A program made the translations under genes and the position numbers. From contig JBITNC010000001.1 of the NCBI GenBank assembly GCA_050084985.1, positions 43,958,001 through 44,022,000 of the forward strand: 64,000 bases of DNA, given 5' to 3'. Position 1 is the first letter of the stretch. The number at the start of each line of letters is the position of its first letter. The stretch is from Nageia nagi (lineage: Eukaryota > Pinophyta). The notes under the pieces are model-generated. The model did no database searches. It was not told the origin of the DNA and was given only the letters and a program-made list of their open reading frames with translations. Positions 35,261-46,602 of this stretch are shown in pieces.

Positions 35261-36186
35261 TATAGATACTCAAAAATGAACCTCATTCAAAAATTGAATG
35301 GAAAGGGACCAAAATTAACATATATTATAAAAGTTATAGTAAATGATCAATAGCTAATAATTGACCCTAGTTAGTAGATATTGAAAGAAATTATTGGAGT
35401 CCTATGCCCAATCATCGATGACCTGATACTTAGGCCAAAAATAGATATATGATTGAATTGATTTGTTCCTAAAAATTATTTGATCATGAGAAAATTATTG
35501 TTGGTTGATAGCTGCATGGATAGAATCATGGATATTTTGGACTTGGATGAGATTTTGAGTTAGGTAGTTAGACCCTAAATTTAAAAATTAAACAAAATCA
35601 AAAGTTATAAATTAATCATTCATTAATAAAGAAAGGAACCTAAATTGAAGTAAAATTACTTTACAAGATTTTATTTAGAAATTTTGAGAGTTAAGTACTT
35701 ATGTTACACACTTGTTCATGTATTTTTTGATTCAATGTATGATATTTTTTATGTGAATTGGTATGATATGTTATTTTGGCATGTGTGTAGGGTATATAGG
35801 TGCTAAGGTAGGAAACACTAAAGGAATAGTACAATAAGAATTAGAAAAGATCAAAAACTAGAGCCAAAAATAAAGTAAAAGAGAAGATTCATACAAAGTT
35901 AGCTCTAGTATCAGAAACTCTAGTGATTGATCACAGATGCTAATGATTGATCATAAAAACCAATGATTGAAGCTATATGACAACAAATACATCTTGATTA
36001 TCAACAACTCTATTAAAACCCAATGAGGCTCAAAAATATAATTTTGTAAAATCCCTTCTAGCAAGGTGACAAATCTAGAGATTTGTTTTGTAACATTTGA
36101 GGTCAATCAAGAGAGTAATAAAATACTTACATGTATTTAATGTGTATTTTTCTTATTTGCTAATAGATCACGTTTTTGGGTTGATA
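35261..36186 (+). repeat. Right LTR of element B
   Basis: It aligns with the split left LTR. Its ends have decayed from TG...CA to TA...TA, in keeping with age. It is uninterrupted, so it shows what the left LTR looked like before the nested insertion. Confidence 0.8.
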
Positions 36187-36229
36187 ATGTGAATATGTAT
36201 GCTTGGTGCTTGGAGGTCATATAAGAATG

Positions 36230-36860
36230 TGGGAATAGGGGAATTTGTAGAAATAATACTTTTTGTTAGAGCCTAAAAATACTTAATATTGTGTTCTTCT
36301 TTCAAATATTCATGTTAAAGCAAGAAATTGGGATGATGTCAAAAGAGTATGGACCATGATGAAAGATAGAGTAATCAAGAAATATTTGGATGTAGTTGGA
36401 TTGAAGTTGATAAAAGGGTACATACTTTCCTTCTAAGAGATACATCACACCCACAAACATAGGAGATCCATATAAAATTAGAGAAATTGTAGAGTGAGAT
36501 GAAGGCAATAGGGTATATTCCAAATACAATACCTATATTACATGATATAGAGGCTGACAATAAAGAATTGCTTCTCTACCAATAAAGCAAAAAGTTAGTA
36601 ATTACATTTTGGTTGTTAAAGAGTAGCCCTAAAAATATTATTAGAGTTGTGAAGAACCTTTGAGTATGCAATTAATTCCATAATGAAAACATGTTTATCT
36701 CCACAAAATTATTACAAGGTACATGGTGCATGCTTTTAGGTAGAAAGGAAACTATATTTCATTTAATTTTTACAAAAAACTGTTGTTATTAAATATTTGT
36801 ACCAATAGATAATGTTGTTGATAGTTCACATTATATTGTTAAATGAACATAACTTCATAT
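36230..36860 (+). pseudogene. PPR E/E+ pseudogene unit, copy 4
   Basis: It contains NWDDVKRVWTMMKDRVIKK and a degraded E+ region (36300-36520), followed by a weak VVKNL block at 36640-36660. The DYW end is deleted: a roughly 70-bp remnant leads straight into the shared 3' flank (36725-36860). The upstream flank with GTTCTTCTTTCAAATATTCA matches 8220-8245. Confidence 0.72.
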
Positions 36861-37069
36861 GTATATTAATGTGGTATTTTTGGAAGCCTTATTTTTAATT
36901 CTACAAATTCATGGTATTGAACTTTTTTTAGGAATCATGTATAATTGTAGAGTGAAGAGCTAGAGAAGGACATTTAAGAATTAAAAAATGAAAGAAGAAA
37001 TACTAAAAGGTAATAGAAAATGTTCAATGAATAATAAGTGTTAGATAAGGGTTTACAAGTAACCCAATA

Positions 37070-38215
37070 CTTTGGTATGAAGAGGTAGAGAAAGTATTAA
37101 TTGTACTTTGCTCTTACCTTTGTCATTTTTTATAGTACCAAATTAGATCAATAATGTAACAAGTTCTTTATAGGTTGATGCAGATTTTGCACTATCCATG
37201 GATAAAAATACCAATAATGTTTTAGGTGGAATTAGACCATGTTTTGTATGTTTAACTATTAAAAATTATTAATCAAATTTAAATTTGACAAAAGGGTATA
37301 TGTTTTTCTTATAAGAGAGAGATCATGCCCACAAACATAGGAAATCTATGGAAAATTGGAGAAATGGTCAAGTGAGATGAAGGAAACAAGGTATATTCTA
37401 AACATAATACATGTGTCATGGGATTTGGATGGTATTTAAATATCTATTATCTACATTTGATGAAAAATATTAAAGGATTATTGACTTATTTATATAAGTT
37501 TTTATTGCTATTTTGAAGCTTCTATCAAGAATCCACTTGTTCATTATATCTTTCCCCTTAAATATCCTTTCTAGAAGTATGTGTTGGAATTTTCAATATG
37601 ACCAATAGAGGTCAAGTTGTTATTTTCTAGGTGGTTTGACATGTTATTTTTTATACATTTTTGTACTTAGATATTTAGCCTCATTCAAATCACTCTTTAT
37701 GCATATTTTTTGTACTACTATTTTAAAAGGTCAAGTTTTTGAAACTTCAAATTGTGCATACACTTAATATTATGCATATTTATTTTACATATCTAATTAT
37801 ATTAAACTAAATAAGGTGTATGATTGAATTGGTTTATACCTAGAAAAATAACAAGAAGTTGCATTTATCATTTTGATTTCTATGTGATCACTACCATACT
37901 GTAACCAAGTTTATCTTACAAATTACTGCAAGGGATATTATTATTGAGGGATGGGAGTCAATTCCATTATGTCAAACATGGATAATGCTCGTATGTAGAT
38001 TATTGGTGATGAAAAGTAATGTAAGATATTAAGATTATTGTATAATTACATGGTGCATAATTTTAGGTAGAAAGGTAACTGTATTTCATTTATTTTTCTC
38101 AAAAAGTGTTGCTATTAAATATTTGTACAAATAGATAATATTGTTGATTGTTGACATCATATGGTCAAGTGAATGTAATTTCCTATGTATATTGATGTGA
38201 TATTTGTGAAAGCCT
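37070..38215 (+). pseudogene. PPR E+/DYW pseudogene unit, copy 5, split by insertion
   Basis: 37286-37440 encodes DKRVYVFLIRERSCPQT, YGKLEKWSSEMKETRYILN and part of the following block. 37880-38009 encodes CDHYHTVTKFILQITARDII and, after a frameshift, ends with VDYW and a stop at 38009. About 420 bp of unrelated AT-rich sequence separates the halves. The shared 3' flank follows (38045-38215). Its upstream flank (37070-37280) is repeated at 38225-38475, showing tandem arrangement of units. Confidence 0.75.
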
Positions 38216-38219
38216 TATT

Positions 38220-38560
38220 TTTTTAGTATGAAGAGAGTAGATCAACTCTTGATTAAACTTTGTTCTTTCCTTTATCATTTTGTGCAATCATTTTGTTTAG
38301 AATCATTCTATTATCTTGTGCCTATTTTTACATCAATAATATAGGCCCAAATTCGATGTAGTAATTTCTTTAAAGGTTGATGTAGATTTTACAATGCCTA
38401 TGTATTAAAATAATAAGAATTTTTTTGGTAGAATTAGACCATGTTTTGTATGTTAACTATTAAAATTTTGTATTGTACTTCACTAGATTATCTTTATCAT
38501 TTTGTGTAGTCATTTTATTTGGAATCCTTCTATTATCTTGTGCCTATGTCTACATCATTC
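38220..38560 (+). repeat. Partial PPR-unit flank, repeated
   Basis: 38225-38475 matches 37070-37280 (AATTAGACCATGTTTTGTAT, GTTGATGTAGATTTTACA), and 38485-38560 repeats 38265-38335 once more (TCTATTATCTTGTGCCTAT). No PPR coding sequence follows. Confidence 0.7.
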
Positions 38561-38599
38561 ATTTGCATGCAAATTATATGAAAAGAGCCTATCCTTCAG

Positions 38600-39155
38600 C
38601 CAAATTTGCACATATATCATGGGCATATATCAAAAATAACACTAGGTGTATATCAGGTCCACCACCATCACCCCCTCCCAATTCTATCACTCCACTTTGA
38701 TATATTATGGGCGTATATCAAAACTAATATTATGGGTGTATATTAAAGAATGCCACCCAATCATATTTTGACTTTACCATTATGTCCAGATATATCATGG
38801 GCATATAGTGAGAGGTGCTAAAAAACTCCATCACTTTAATGAGATATATCATGGGCATATATCAAGAACTTGGAAAAATTTGGAATTTGTGGCATAGATA
38901 TATCATGAGCATATGTCAAATATATCATGGGCATATAGCAAGAAACATCAAAAAATTTGAAAGTTTGAAAATAGATATATTTTGGGCATATATCAGATAG
39001 GATATTTTGGGCATATATTGAGAAATAAGAAAAAACAAATTTAAAGTTTTTGGATGAGATATATTATGAGTGTATAGCGAGAATTATAAAAAATTTAACT
39101 ACAATTTTAGTTATATTATGGGTATATAACAAACATATCATGGGCATATAGTGAG
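38600..39155. repeat. Cluster of GATATATCATGGGCATATA-type repeats
   Basis: About thirteen copies of a 15-20 bp motif, consensus ATATATCATGGGCATATA, with variants GGGTGTATA and GGGCGTATA, at irregular 20-60 bp spacing. A second smaller cluster of the motif is at 58915-59035. The irregular spacing and conserved core differ from an ordinary satellite. Confidence 0.8.
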
Positions 39156-39179
39156 AATTATAAATACAAAGGTAAAATT

Positions 39180-40915
39180 TTGGATGTGAAGTCACCATTC
39201 CTATTTTCTTGGACATTTGAAACAAAAGAAGATGATCCTACCCTAAAATATTTGCAGACCATCCTAGGTGGTGCTACCAAGATGAGCCCTCATACTTGTA
39301 CTTGTATGCTCATATCTCTTATCTATTGTTTTCTTCTTCATACTCATTTATCATTTATTTATTTTCTTTTTTATTCATTAGCTAAAAAACCCTATCCAGA
39401 TCCTATGAAATTGAAGAGTGTTCTATACAACGCTGCTACATGGAACTTTCTACCAAAAGGGGCATGGTGACCATCCTTGTATGCATTCCTATTAAATGTT
39501 TTTGGTTAGTATTTTTTCTCATTGATTCTCTACATAGGGTTTTTTCGTTAGGGTTTTTCTTATTCTTTTCTTATGATAGAAATACACTTTTAAAGATTAT
39601 TCAATTTAATAACAAACCCTATTTCAAATTTCTCAATTTGGGGCATTGTTTGATAATGTGTGGGGTTTAGGGTAATTTTATTGATTTTTCATTGTATAAA
39701 TTGCTTGATAATGTATTCTTAGATAATGTATTATTTGATAGTTTTTTTGTTATTCATAATAACTATACAGATTCATAGTTAGGTTTTTTTTCTAGTTAGA
39801 ACCATCATTCTTATGAGATTAACAAATACATTTAAATAAAATACTCTTTTAATCAATCTTTGATGTATTTATAAACCCTATTATAAATTTCCTAATTTTA
39901 GGCATTTTTTCAAAATTTTGGGAAAGGTAAATTGACAATATTCAAATTCTTCTACAGTTAACTTCAATCTGACTAAAACTAGGTTTCTTTTTTATTCCTC
40001 AATCTCTCATCAATTTCCTTACTCCATATACCCTCTTGTGAATATAATTAAACTACATGTAGCTATCTTTTTGATTCATCAATCTTACTCCATTTACCCT
40101 CGATTGAACTTCAATCCAATGACATCCATGTGTTTTTTTTATTCCTTAATATTTCATCAATTTCCTTACTTATTCATCATCATCCTAGTTACCCACTTCT
40201 GCATAACAAAATTGAAATAATAACATAATATAAAGCATATTTAGTCTCTACCAAATTAAAGAATGTTGCAAGAAATTGCCAGATTACTACATTCTTATGT
40301 AATGTAAAAGCACCTAGTATAAATATACATTTCATCTTGGTAATAAATTTGATATCTTACTTAAGTGCTTCATCAAAAGAAAGAGTTTAAGGGTATGCTT
40401 GATGTAAGTAGACTTGAATTTTATATCCTCCGATCATTTCATTCTATGAAAATATGTTTGAATCATGTCTACTAGGTAATTGAAAACCATAACATGTGTT
40501 AGAAAAATACTTTTACTTAGTCTTTGATGTATTGATAAACCCTGTTGCAAGTTGATACTTTGAATATGTATCATTTTTCTTAATTACAGGGAAGCTGTAC
40601 TCATAATTTAGAAGTGTGTTGTAGAAATGTCCCTACCCATGATGGTATGTGCCAAATAATATAATATAATTTTTATTATTTTGTATGGGTAATACAAGTA
40701 TATTTCTATATTTTGTTTGTTTATTTCAAGAACACACTGTAGAGATTTCTAAGGAGGATTTTAGGAGCTTGCATCCGATAGCTAATTATAGAGAGGTCTT
40801 TATAGATTATATTGTGAGGGAATGGATAACTACCAAGAAGGATGATAGAATTCAATATTTTTGCCTTCTTGGGAATTATGGTTTAATCAATAGTGTTCAA
40901 AAGGGTGATAAGTAG
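39180..40915 (+). pseudogene. Unidentified exon-like blocks upstream of DUF8039-like repeats
   Basis: Three blocks look like exons by codon quality and flanking GT/AG-like sites: 39180-39296 (DVKSPFLFSWTFETKEDDPT), 39380-39470 (KKPYPDPMKLKSVLYNAATW, then NFLPKGAW) and 40720-40915 (VEISKEDFRSLHPIANYREV, then FIDYIVREWITT). The last resembles the start of a Ulp1-type region only loosely. Long AT-rich introns with short frames separate them. I do not recognise the protein. They share strand with the DUF8039-like domains downstream and may belong to the same gene. Confidence 0.4.
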
Positions 40916-41439
40916 AGGTTAGACCAACATAGGATCTAAGATCATAAAGGTACACCACTAGTTCCTCCTCTTCCAAGAGGTAGGAGGCCAACTGATGGAA
41001 TTAAAAAACCATCATCCTATAACCAAAATAAATATATACCAGATAGGTAGGATATAAATAAGGTGATGTTGGGAAAATTTAATAGTAAGTGCTATAGAGT
41101 GTCAAGCAGTCTTTATTTTTAGTATGATATCAAAGATAGAAAAAAAATGCCATAACCAACTATTTTTGAAATGTAAACAAAATTGAAAGAATATAATTTT
41201 GAGGATAGAAAAAAAGAGAAAATTGCAACATTATACACATGAATTTAGTAAGGGGTGTGTTAAATTTATCATACAAGGGAAGGTAATAAAACAACAATTC
41301 AATAAGAATGTTTCATTTTTTTTTTCAAAAAACTATTTTTATTAGTTATTTGTACAAATATATAATATTCTTGATTGTTGATATCATAAATTTGTTGGCA
41401 ATATTTGCAACATATTGAAGGGTCTTCATGTTCGATTGA

Positions 41440-41900
41440 TTTTTAGCCTATAGAAAATATTAGATATGTTGATGATGAGGTGAATGTTGATAATGGGATG
41501 AATGTTCATTTTGAAGTTAATTTTGATCATGAGGTGAAGGATCAGGTAACTTTATTTTTTTATAATTTAATTTGAACTAAAATCTATATTTTTGTATTCA
41601 GTTGAGGGTCTCTAAAGCATCATTATTTAGCATGTAGGTAGCACATGAAAATAGTGGTCCATCTGCTACTAAAAAGGGTCAAAATGTGTATCTCCTTGAC
41701 CCTCAAGGTAATATAGTGGGGTCTAGAAATGTGCACAATGATTATCCTACTAGAACATGCCATCGTACCACTATTAGTGAGGGACATGTTTCAATAGAGG
41801 TGACAACCATTAATTTTAGTGGTTACAAGCTATGTATACCTAATAGGGATGCTACAACATTTAGAGAAGTTCTTTGAGGCTTTGTATTATGGGACACTAA
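41440..41900 (+). pseudogene. DUF8039-like domain, copy 1
   Basis: The translation VYLLDPQGNIVGSRNVHND continues with GHVSIEVTTINFSGYKLCIP and ATTFREVL, then a stop and GFVLWDTN. The pattern of LDPxGNIVAxG..., then a V-V-V strand and ending D-x-x-G-x-x-x-x-W is that of DUF8039, found in plant CACTA/Ptta-associated and Ulp1-linked proteins. An acidic exon precedes it (41470-41550). The domain is broken by one stop near its end. Confidence 0.6.
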
Positions 41901-42054
41901 CTTATGGCAACCTAAATGCCAACAATCTATTATAACCCAATAGATATAATCATTCTTAAATTTATATCAATTGTTTATGCAATTAATGAATTTTTTTCAT
42001 AATAATTATGTTTTTTAATTAACTATTGACTTCATTTCTTGTGCAAGCAAATGC

Positions 42055-42380
42055 TAGTCCACAAGTATAGGAATGTGCAAATGATGGATCATTTTCTTCT
42101 AGAAAGGGTCAAAAGGTGCATCTCCTTGACCCTCTTGGTAATATAGTGGGTCTAACAATGTACACAATGATGATCATGTTGGAACATACCACAGTAGCAC
42201 TATTGGAGAGAGGCATGTTTCCATAGAGGTGACATCATGTAATTTTAGTGGTTACATGCTACTCATACCCAATACAAATGTTACTAATTTGGTAGAAGCT
42301 ATTTAGGGCCTTATGTTATGGGAAACTAAATCACTAAAACTTGATTACCAACCTCCTATTATAACCCAATAGGTATAATC
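42055..42380 (+). pseudogene. DUF8039-like domain, copy 2 (tandem duplicate)
   Basis: It repeats copy 1 at a 415-bp offset, starting with KGQKVHLLDPLGNIVG and then shifting frame. The flanking ATAACCCAATAGGTATAAT also occurs in both, so the duplication includes flanking intron sequence. Confidence 0.65.
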
Positions 42381-42464
42381 ATTCCTACTTTTAATCACAT
42401 GTTTATTATTCATTTCATGAGAAGTATATTTTTTAATTAAATTTTCATTTCATCATTTTTTTAT

Positions 42465-42920
42465 GATATAGGATAACATGCATAAAATAATGGAGCAAAA
42501 GGAGGGTGTAAACAAAGGAGAAGGTCGTGAAGAGGTAGGGTTCCTAGAACATGTTGTAGATGCTACAACGTGAACCAAGTACATTACAAATCCACACAAG
42601 ATGCCACAAATGACACAGAACAAGTTTTCTTAATTCCAAAAATACCATAATTTAGGCAAATTTGATTTTAACATTTTTAAAGTAATGTTCACCAATGCAT
42701 CATTTTCTTTATGATATAGGATAACATGCATAAAGGAAAGGAGAAAAATGAGGATGTAAATAAAGGAATGGATAAGAATTAGGATTTAAATAAATAATAA
42801 GGTTGTGAAGAGGCAAGGTTACCAAAACACCATGTTGTATATGCTACAAAGTGGACCCAACCCATTACATAGGAAACATAGGATGCCAAAAATGACATAG
42901 TGCAGTATTCTTAATGCTAT
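42465..42920 (+). pseudogene. Duplicated Lys/Glu-rich exon
   Basis: Two copies, about 42470-42640 and 42715-42910, both start after TTTATGATATAG with GATAACATGCATAAA and encode DNMHK plus a charged stretch (GREEVGFLEHVVDAT in copy 1). They follow the two DUF8039-like copies, so each part of this locus was duplicated separately. Confidence 0.55.
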
Positions 42921-43019
42921 TTGTAGAGAATATTTTCCATATTTGTACACAATTTTGCATACATGTACACTATTGTAGGACCTTTTATAAAAATCCATGT
43001 GCATATAATATGATAAAAG

Positions 43020-43936
43020 TAATCTTTAATGGATTCCCATACCTTTTTCCATAGCTCCCTTTGGTGGCACATGCCTAAAGAATGTTGGCAAGGTCGTAAA
43101 GTTGGATTTTATAGCTGATAATTGCATCTACCTATAATTATTTAGGGCCTTTTTATGAAAACCCATGTTGTGCATATCATATGATCATTACACACAACAA
43201 AATTGTATTTGCATCATGCATTATGTCAAAGTACTCTTCAATGTATGCCCATACGCTATGCCTAAAGAATGCTGGCAAGGTTGCAAAGTTAGGTTTTACA
43301 CCTAACAATTACATTTACCTACAAGTATGTAGGGCCTTTTTTTGAAAACCCATGTTGTGCATATCTTGTGATCATTGGAAACCTTTAAACCATGTCTACG
43401 TCATGCATTCTATTAAAGGACTCTTTGATGGATGCCCATATATTTTTCTACAACTTTATTTAATGACACATGCTTAAAGAATGTTGGTAAGGTTGTAGAG
43501 TCAGGTTTTACACTTGAAAATAACATCTTCCTACAAGTATATAGGGCCTTTTCTAAAAAACCATGTTTTGTACTTGACAATAACATCTTACTATTTTATG
43601 GATGCCCATACCTTCTTCCAGATCTCCTTTTAGTGGCACATGCCTATTGAATGCTAGCAAAGGTTGTAGAGTCAAGTTTTACATCTAATAATTATTGTAA
43701 GTATGCATGGCCTTTTTTGAAAACCCATGTTGTGCATATATTGTGATCATTGCACACCAAGAAACTATGTTTGTAAATATTTTTAAACAACCTCAACATA
43801 CAAAAACTTTTTCAAACTACTCTTTGATGGATACCCATACCTTCTTCTAGAGCTCCCTTTGGTGGCGCAGGCCTGAAGAATATTGGAAAAGGTTGTAGAA
43901 TCACATTTTATATCTAATAATTACATCTACCTACAA
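43020..43936. repeat. ~200-bp tandem repeats, left part of array
   Basis: About five units marked by GATGCCCATACC, GGCACATGCCTAAAGAATG, TTTTACACCTAA and AGGGCCTTTTTTGAAAACCC, spaced 170-230 bp apart. The array continues at 55811 on the other side of the inserted CACTA element. The frame at 43432-43650 is read from the repeat and is not a gene. Confidence 0.85.
43934..43936. repeat. 3-bp target site duplication (CAA), left
   Basis: CAA precedes CACTACTACC and is repeated after the right end at 55811-55813. Joining the flanks at one CAA restores the tandem-repeat unit (CTACCTACAATTATGTAGG), which other units confirm. Confidence 0.92.
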
Positions 43937-43950
43937 CACTACTACCAAAA
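43937..43950 (+). repeat. Left terminal inverted repeat
   Basis: CACTACTACCAAAA, perfect over 14 bp with the right end. TTTGCATC follows within 15 bp at both ends in imperfect form. Confidence 0.93.
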
Positions 43951-44280
43951 AAGGGATTTGCATCATTTTTTGCATCTAAACTCTTCATTATTTTTTGTAT
44001 TTTTCTAATTTTTCTAACATAAATAAGGATGAAAACTGCATGCAAAAAATTGCATCATTTTTTGTCCACTTGTTGCATCTTTTTTTTCACCTTAAAGCTA
44101 GTATTTACATCTTAAGGTGTCCAATTTTGCATCTAGTTTTGCATCCTAAAGATTCCTTTTTTGCTTCTAGTTTTTTCATTTGAAGGGGTCTAAAATTGCA
44201 TCAATTTTTGAGTCCAAAAGAGTTATTTTTTGCATCCTTTTTTCCCATTACATCACATTTTGAATATAAAACTACATCAT
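43951..44280. repeat. Left subterminal repeat region
   Basis: TTTTGCATC or close variants occur about ten times in 330 bp, some paired head to tail. By analogy with En/Spm these are likely binding sites for an element protein. The small open frames at 43995-44183 and 44196-44456 only reflect the repeats. Confidence 0.7.
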
Positions 44281-44749
44281 TTTTGTATGAAAATTGTAAA
44301 AAAAATAAATTCATAATATTTAATATTATTATTTTCATTTCAATTGAAACATCAATCTACATCAAAATAATATGCCTATTTCATCAAATGTATGGCAAAA
44401 TAATACACAAATCGTATGCTACACCTATTTCGATATACGATCATATGCTAAACTAATATTGCAATAAAATTTTATAAAAATATGATAAAAAATGGGCAAA
44501 AATATGACAAATTATGCTAAAATCTATACTCCAAAATATAGTTTAACAAAACCATGATAACATTCACATAAAAATATATCAAAATAAAATACATATAGAT
44601 GTTTGAATATGCTAAAATGATATACATATATACATAAAAATACATCAAAATGATATACAGGTCTATGTGAATACATCCATATGATATCTCAAAAATGATA
44701 CAATGCCAGTACTATCTGCATCATGAGTATAAACTGATAGTAACAACTA

Positions 44750-46602
44750 CTAATCCTCAATATTAACATCATCGCTAGATCTAGAATTAGTACTTTTAGA
44801 CTCACTACCACCACTTGAATGATCACCACCTAATTGATCATCACCTAACTCACTACTTGAGCCACTAGCTAAGCCATTATAATGTCTACACCCATCCCTA
44901 CTAGGTTGATGTGCTAGCTCACTATATGCCCTATTAGGACTTGTTGGCTTATCCTAAAAAAATCATCGAATCTCATATCTTGGGTAGATAGTGAATTTCC
45001 CTCCTTTGATGCACCTTCTTGCAATGCACCCCCTATGATGTTGCACCCTAAATGCAATACTTACCTATAAATAATAAGAAAATAAATATAGTGTGCATAA
45101 ATCACACTTACAAAAAATATGCATCACCTAAAAGAAATTCATGATATACCTTTATTAATTATAATAATTGAAATTACATACACTAGCATTCAACATGTCC
45201 CTCAGTGGTTGGTAACCATATGTGAGGCCATATGGCATTCATTGGCATCAAGAAATTGATTGAAATATCTCAAATACAAACAAAAGTTAATTAGTAGTAT
45301 ATTAAAAACCATTTACCTATATCATTGAAAATCATTGCATAATAAATATACTTACAAATTAGGCATTCACCCTCCACTTCCCACTTAATGCATAATACTG
45401 CATCCCAATTTGGCAAGTCTAGACTTCAACAATTTTTTTATGGTCTCTACAAGCCTTGTGCTTTCATTTTTTTGCTCAACTACTTTCTTAAGTATCATCT
45501 TCCAAACCTTATTATGAAATAATTAATTAGTATTACATTAAAATAATCAATTAATCAAGTTCAAATAATAAATATGAATGATAATATTGATCCATACCTT
45601 ATTATGGACATCAACTGGTTTTTATGTTAGGGTTCTTTGGTTAGGGGGAAGTTTCATCACTTTTCATCTTACATGATCTCTAACCCTTTTTAGATTCAAG
45701 CCTACCTGCTAGAGCACTTTCTTTTTGCTCCACCCTTCACCAAATTCATGTTTTAAGTTTATTATTATTCTCCTTTTTTTTGCAAAAACACAAATTATAA
45801 CAAATTAGTTTTAGTCTCTTGAAATATTATATTAATTAAAGTGAAACATATGTACCAAAAAATGAAAATAAATACATACCACATTCATCTTGTTTCTTCC
45901 ATGTCCTATCAAGGGTTTCTATAAATTCTTCTATTATAGAATTTTGGAGAGACCTATAGAATAGTTTACTAGAAAAATAGTTGAAATCATATTAGTAAGT
46001 GACCAATATACTTCTAATCAATATGTATATTTATATTTTTCAAATCAAAACTATTACCATTATCATCTTTTGACCTCTCCATTCTTCCTCATAAAAAAAT
46101 GAAGATTTCTAGAGCCTTGAGTCATCAACAAGGATTGTTGATTGATCGACTCTGCTAAAATCATATACTACAAGAAAACTAATTGAAATTATTCTTCAAA
46201 ATATAAATTAGAATAATTTTGTATTACTTATTAATAAATTAACTAATTAATTATAAAAACTTACGTAAATAAGCGATGCCATATCTTTGCGATGCTTCTC
46301 TAGCCTCATCACCCCCAACAATTGATATTAATTCATCTTGGCTAAACATACATTTAGCATATTCAAAAACCCCATTAACTTCTTTTCTATTCAATAAATT
46401 AAAAAAATAAGTGATTACATTTCCTACTTAATGAAATATATATAGTATAATTTAAAACTGTGTTGATATTACATAATTTATATGGATACTTACAAGTGTT
46501 TTTTTTTTTTGCAATTTCATCTTTCTCTTTTTTTGTATCCTTTTCTCTTGATTTTATTTTTCCCTTATCTTTATCTTTATCACCCTTCTTTCCATGCCCC
46601 AT
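44750..46602 (-). pseudogene. CACTA accessory gene, divergent from transposase
   Basis: The start ATG at 46602 opens MGHGKKGDKDKDKGKIKSRE, a strongly basic N-terminus. Later blocks encode YAKCMFSQDELISIVGGDEA (about 46370-46265), MTQGSRNLHFFMRKNGE (46130-46065), IIEEFIETLDRTWKKQDE (about 45945-45890), INLKHEFGEGWSKKK (45770-45700), 45520-45370, RYFNQFLDANE (45270-45180) and an acidic Ser/Gly-rich last exon ending at the stop 44752-44750. Splice-like sites separate them. Comparison with 8605-11093 shows the same exons in the same order. I do not recognise the family; by position it may be the DNA-binding partner of the transposase. A few stops are present. Confidence 0.62.

Larger units (their letters stand above)
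12933..36186 (+). mobile_element. Large Ty3/gypsy LTR retrotransposon (element B), internally deleted, split by nested element
   Basis: The two LTRs are diverged: 12933-13584 plus 19497-19758 on the left (914 bp) and 35261-36186 on the right (926 bp). The left LTR starts TGTAGACACCC and ends GGTCAACA, followed directly by a primer-site-like TTTTGGTGCTAGAAGGAGGG. The right LTR is preceded by a purine tract, CAAAAAGGGGCAAAA. Candidate 5-bp duplications, GTGTG (12928-12932) and ATGTG (36187-36191), match at 4 of 5 bases. Without the 5.9-kb nested insertion it is about 17.3 kb. Gag, protease and the integrase tail are recognisable on the plus strand; reverse transcriptase, RNase H and the integrase core are not. 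Its size and an antisense ORF downstream of pol resemble the Tat/Ogre lineage, which is inference. Confidence 0.75.

Noticed and set aside
37441-37865. Possible small transposon splitting the PPR unit
   Set aside because: No terminal repeats or target duplication could be found by eye; described only as intervening sequence.
40720-40915. Firm call of a Ulp1 protease start
   Set aside because: The pattern is too short, and it lies before the DUF8039-like copies, opposite to the usual order; left as unidentified.
43432-43650. 72-codon open frame
   Set aside because: It is read through the 200-bp tandem repeat and is not conserved in neighbouring units.
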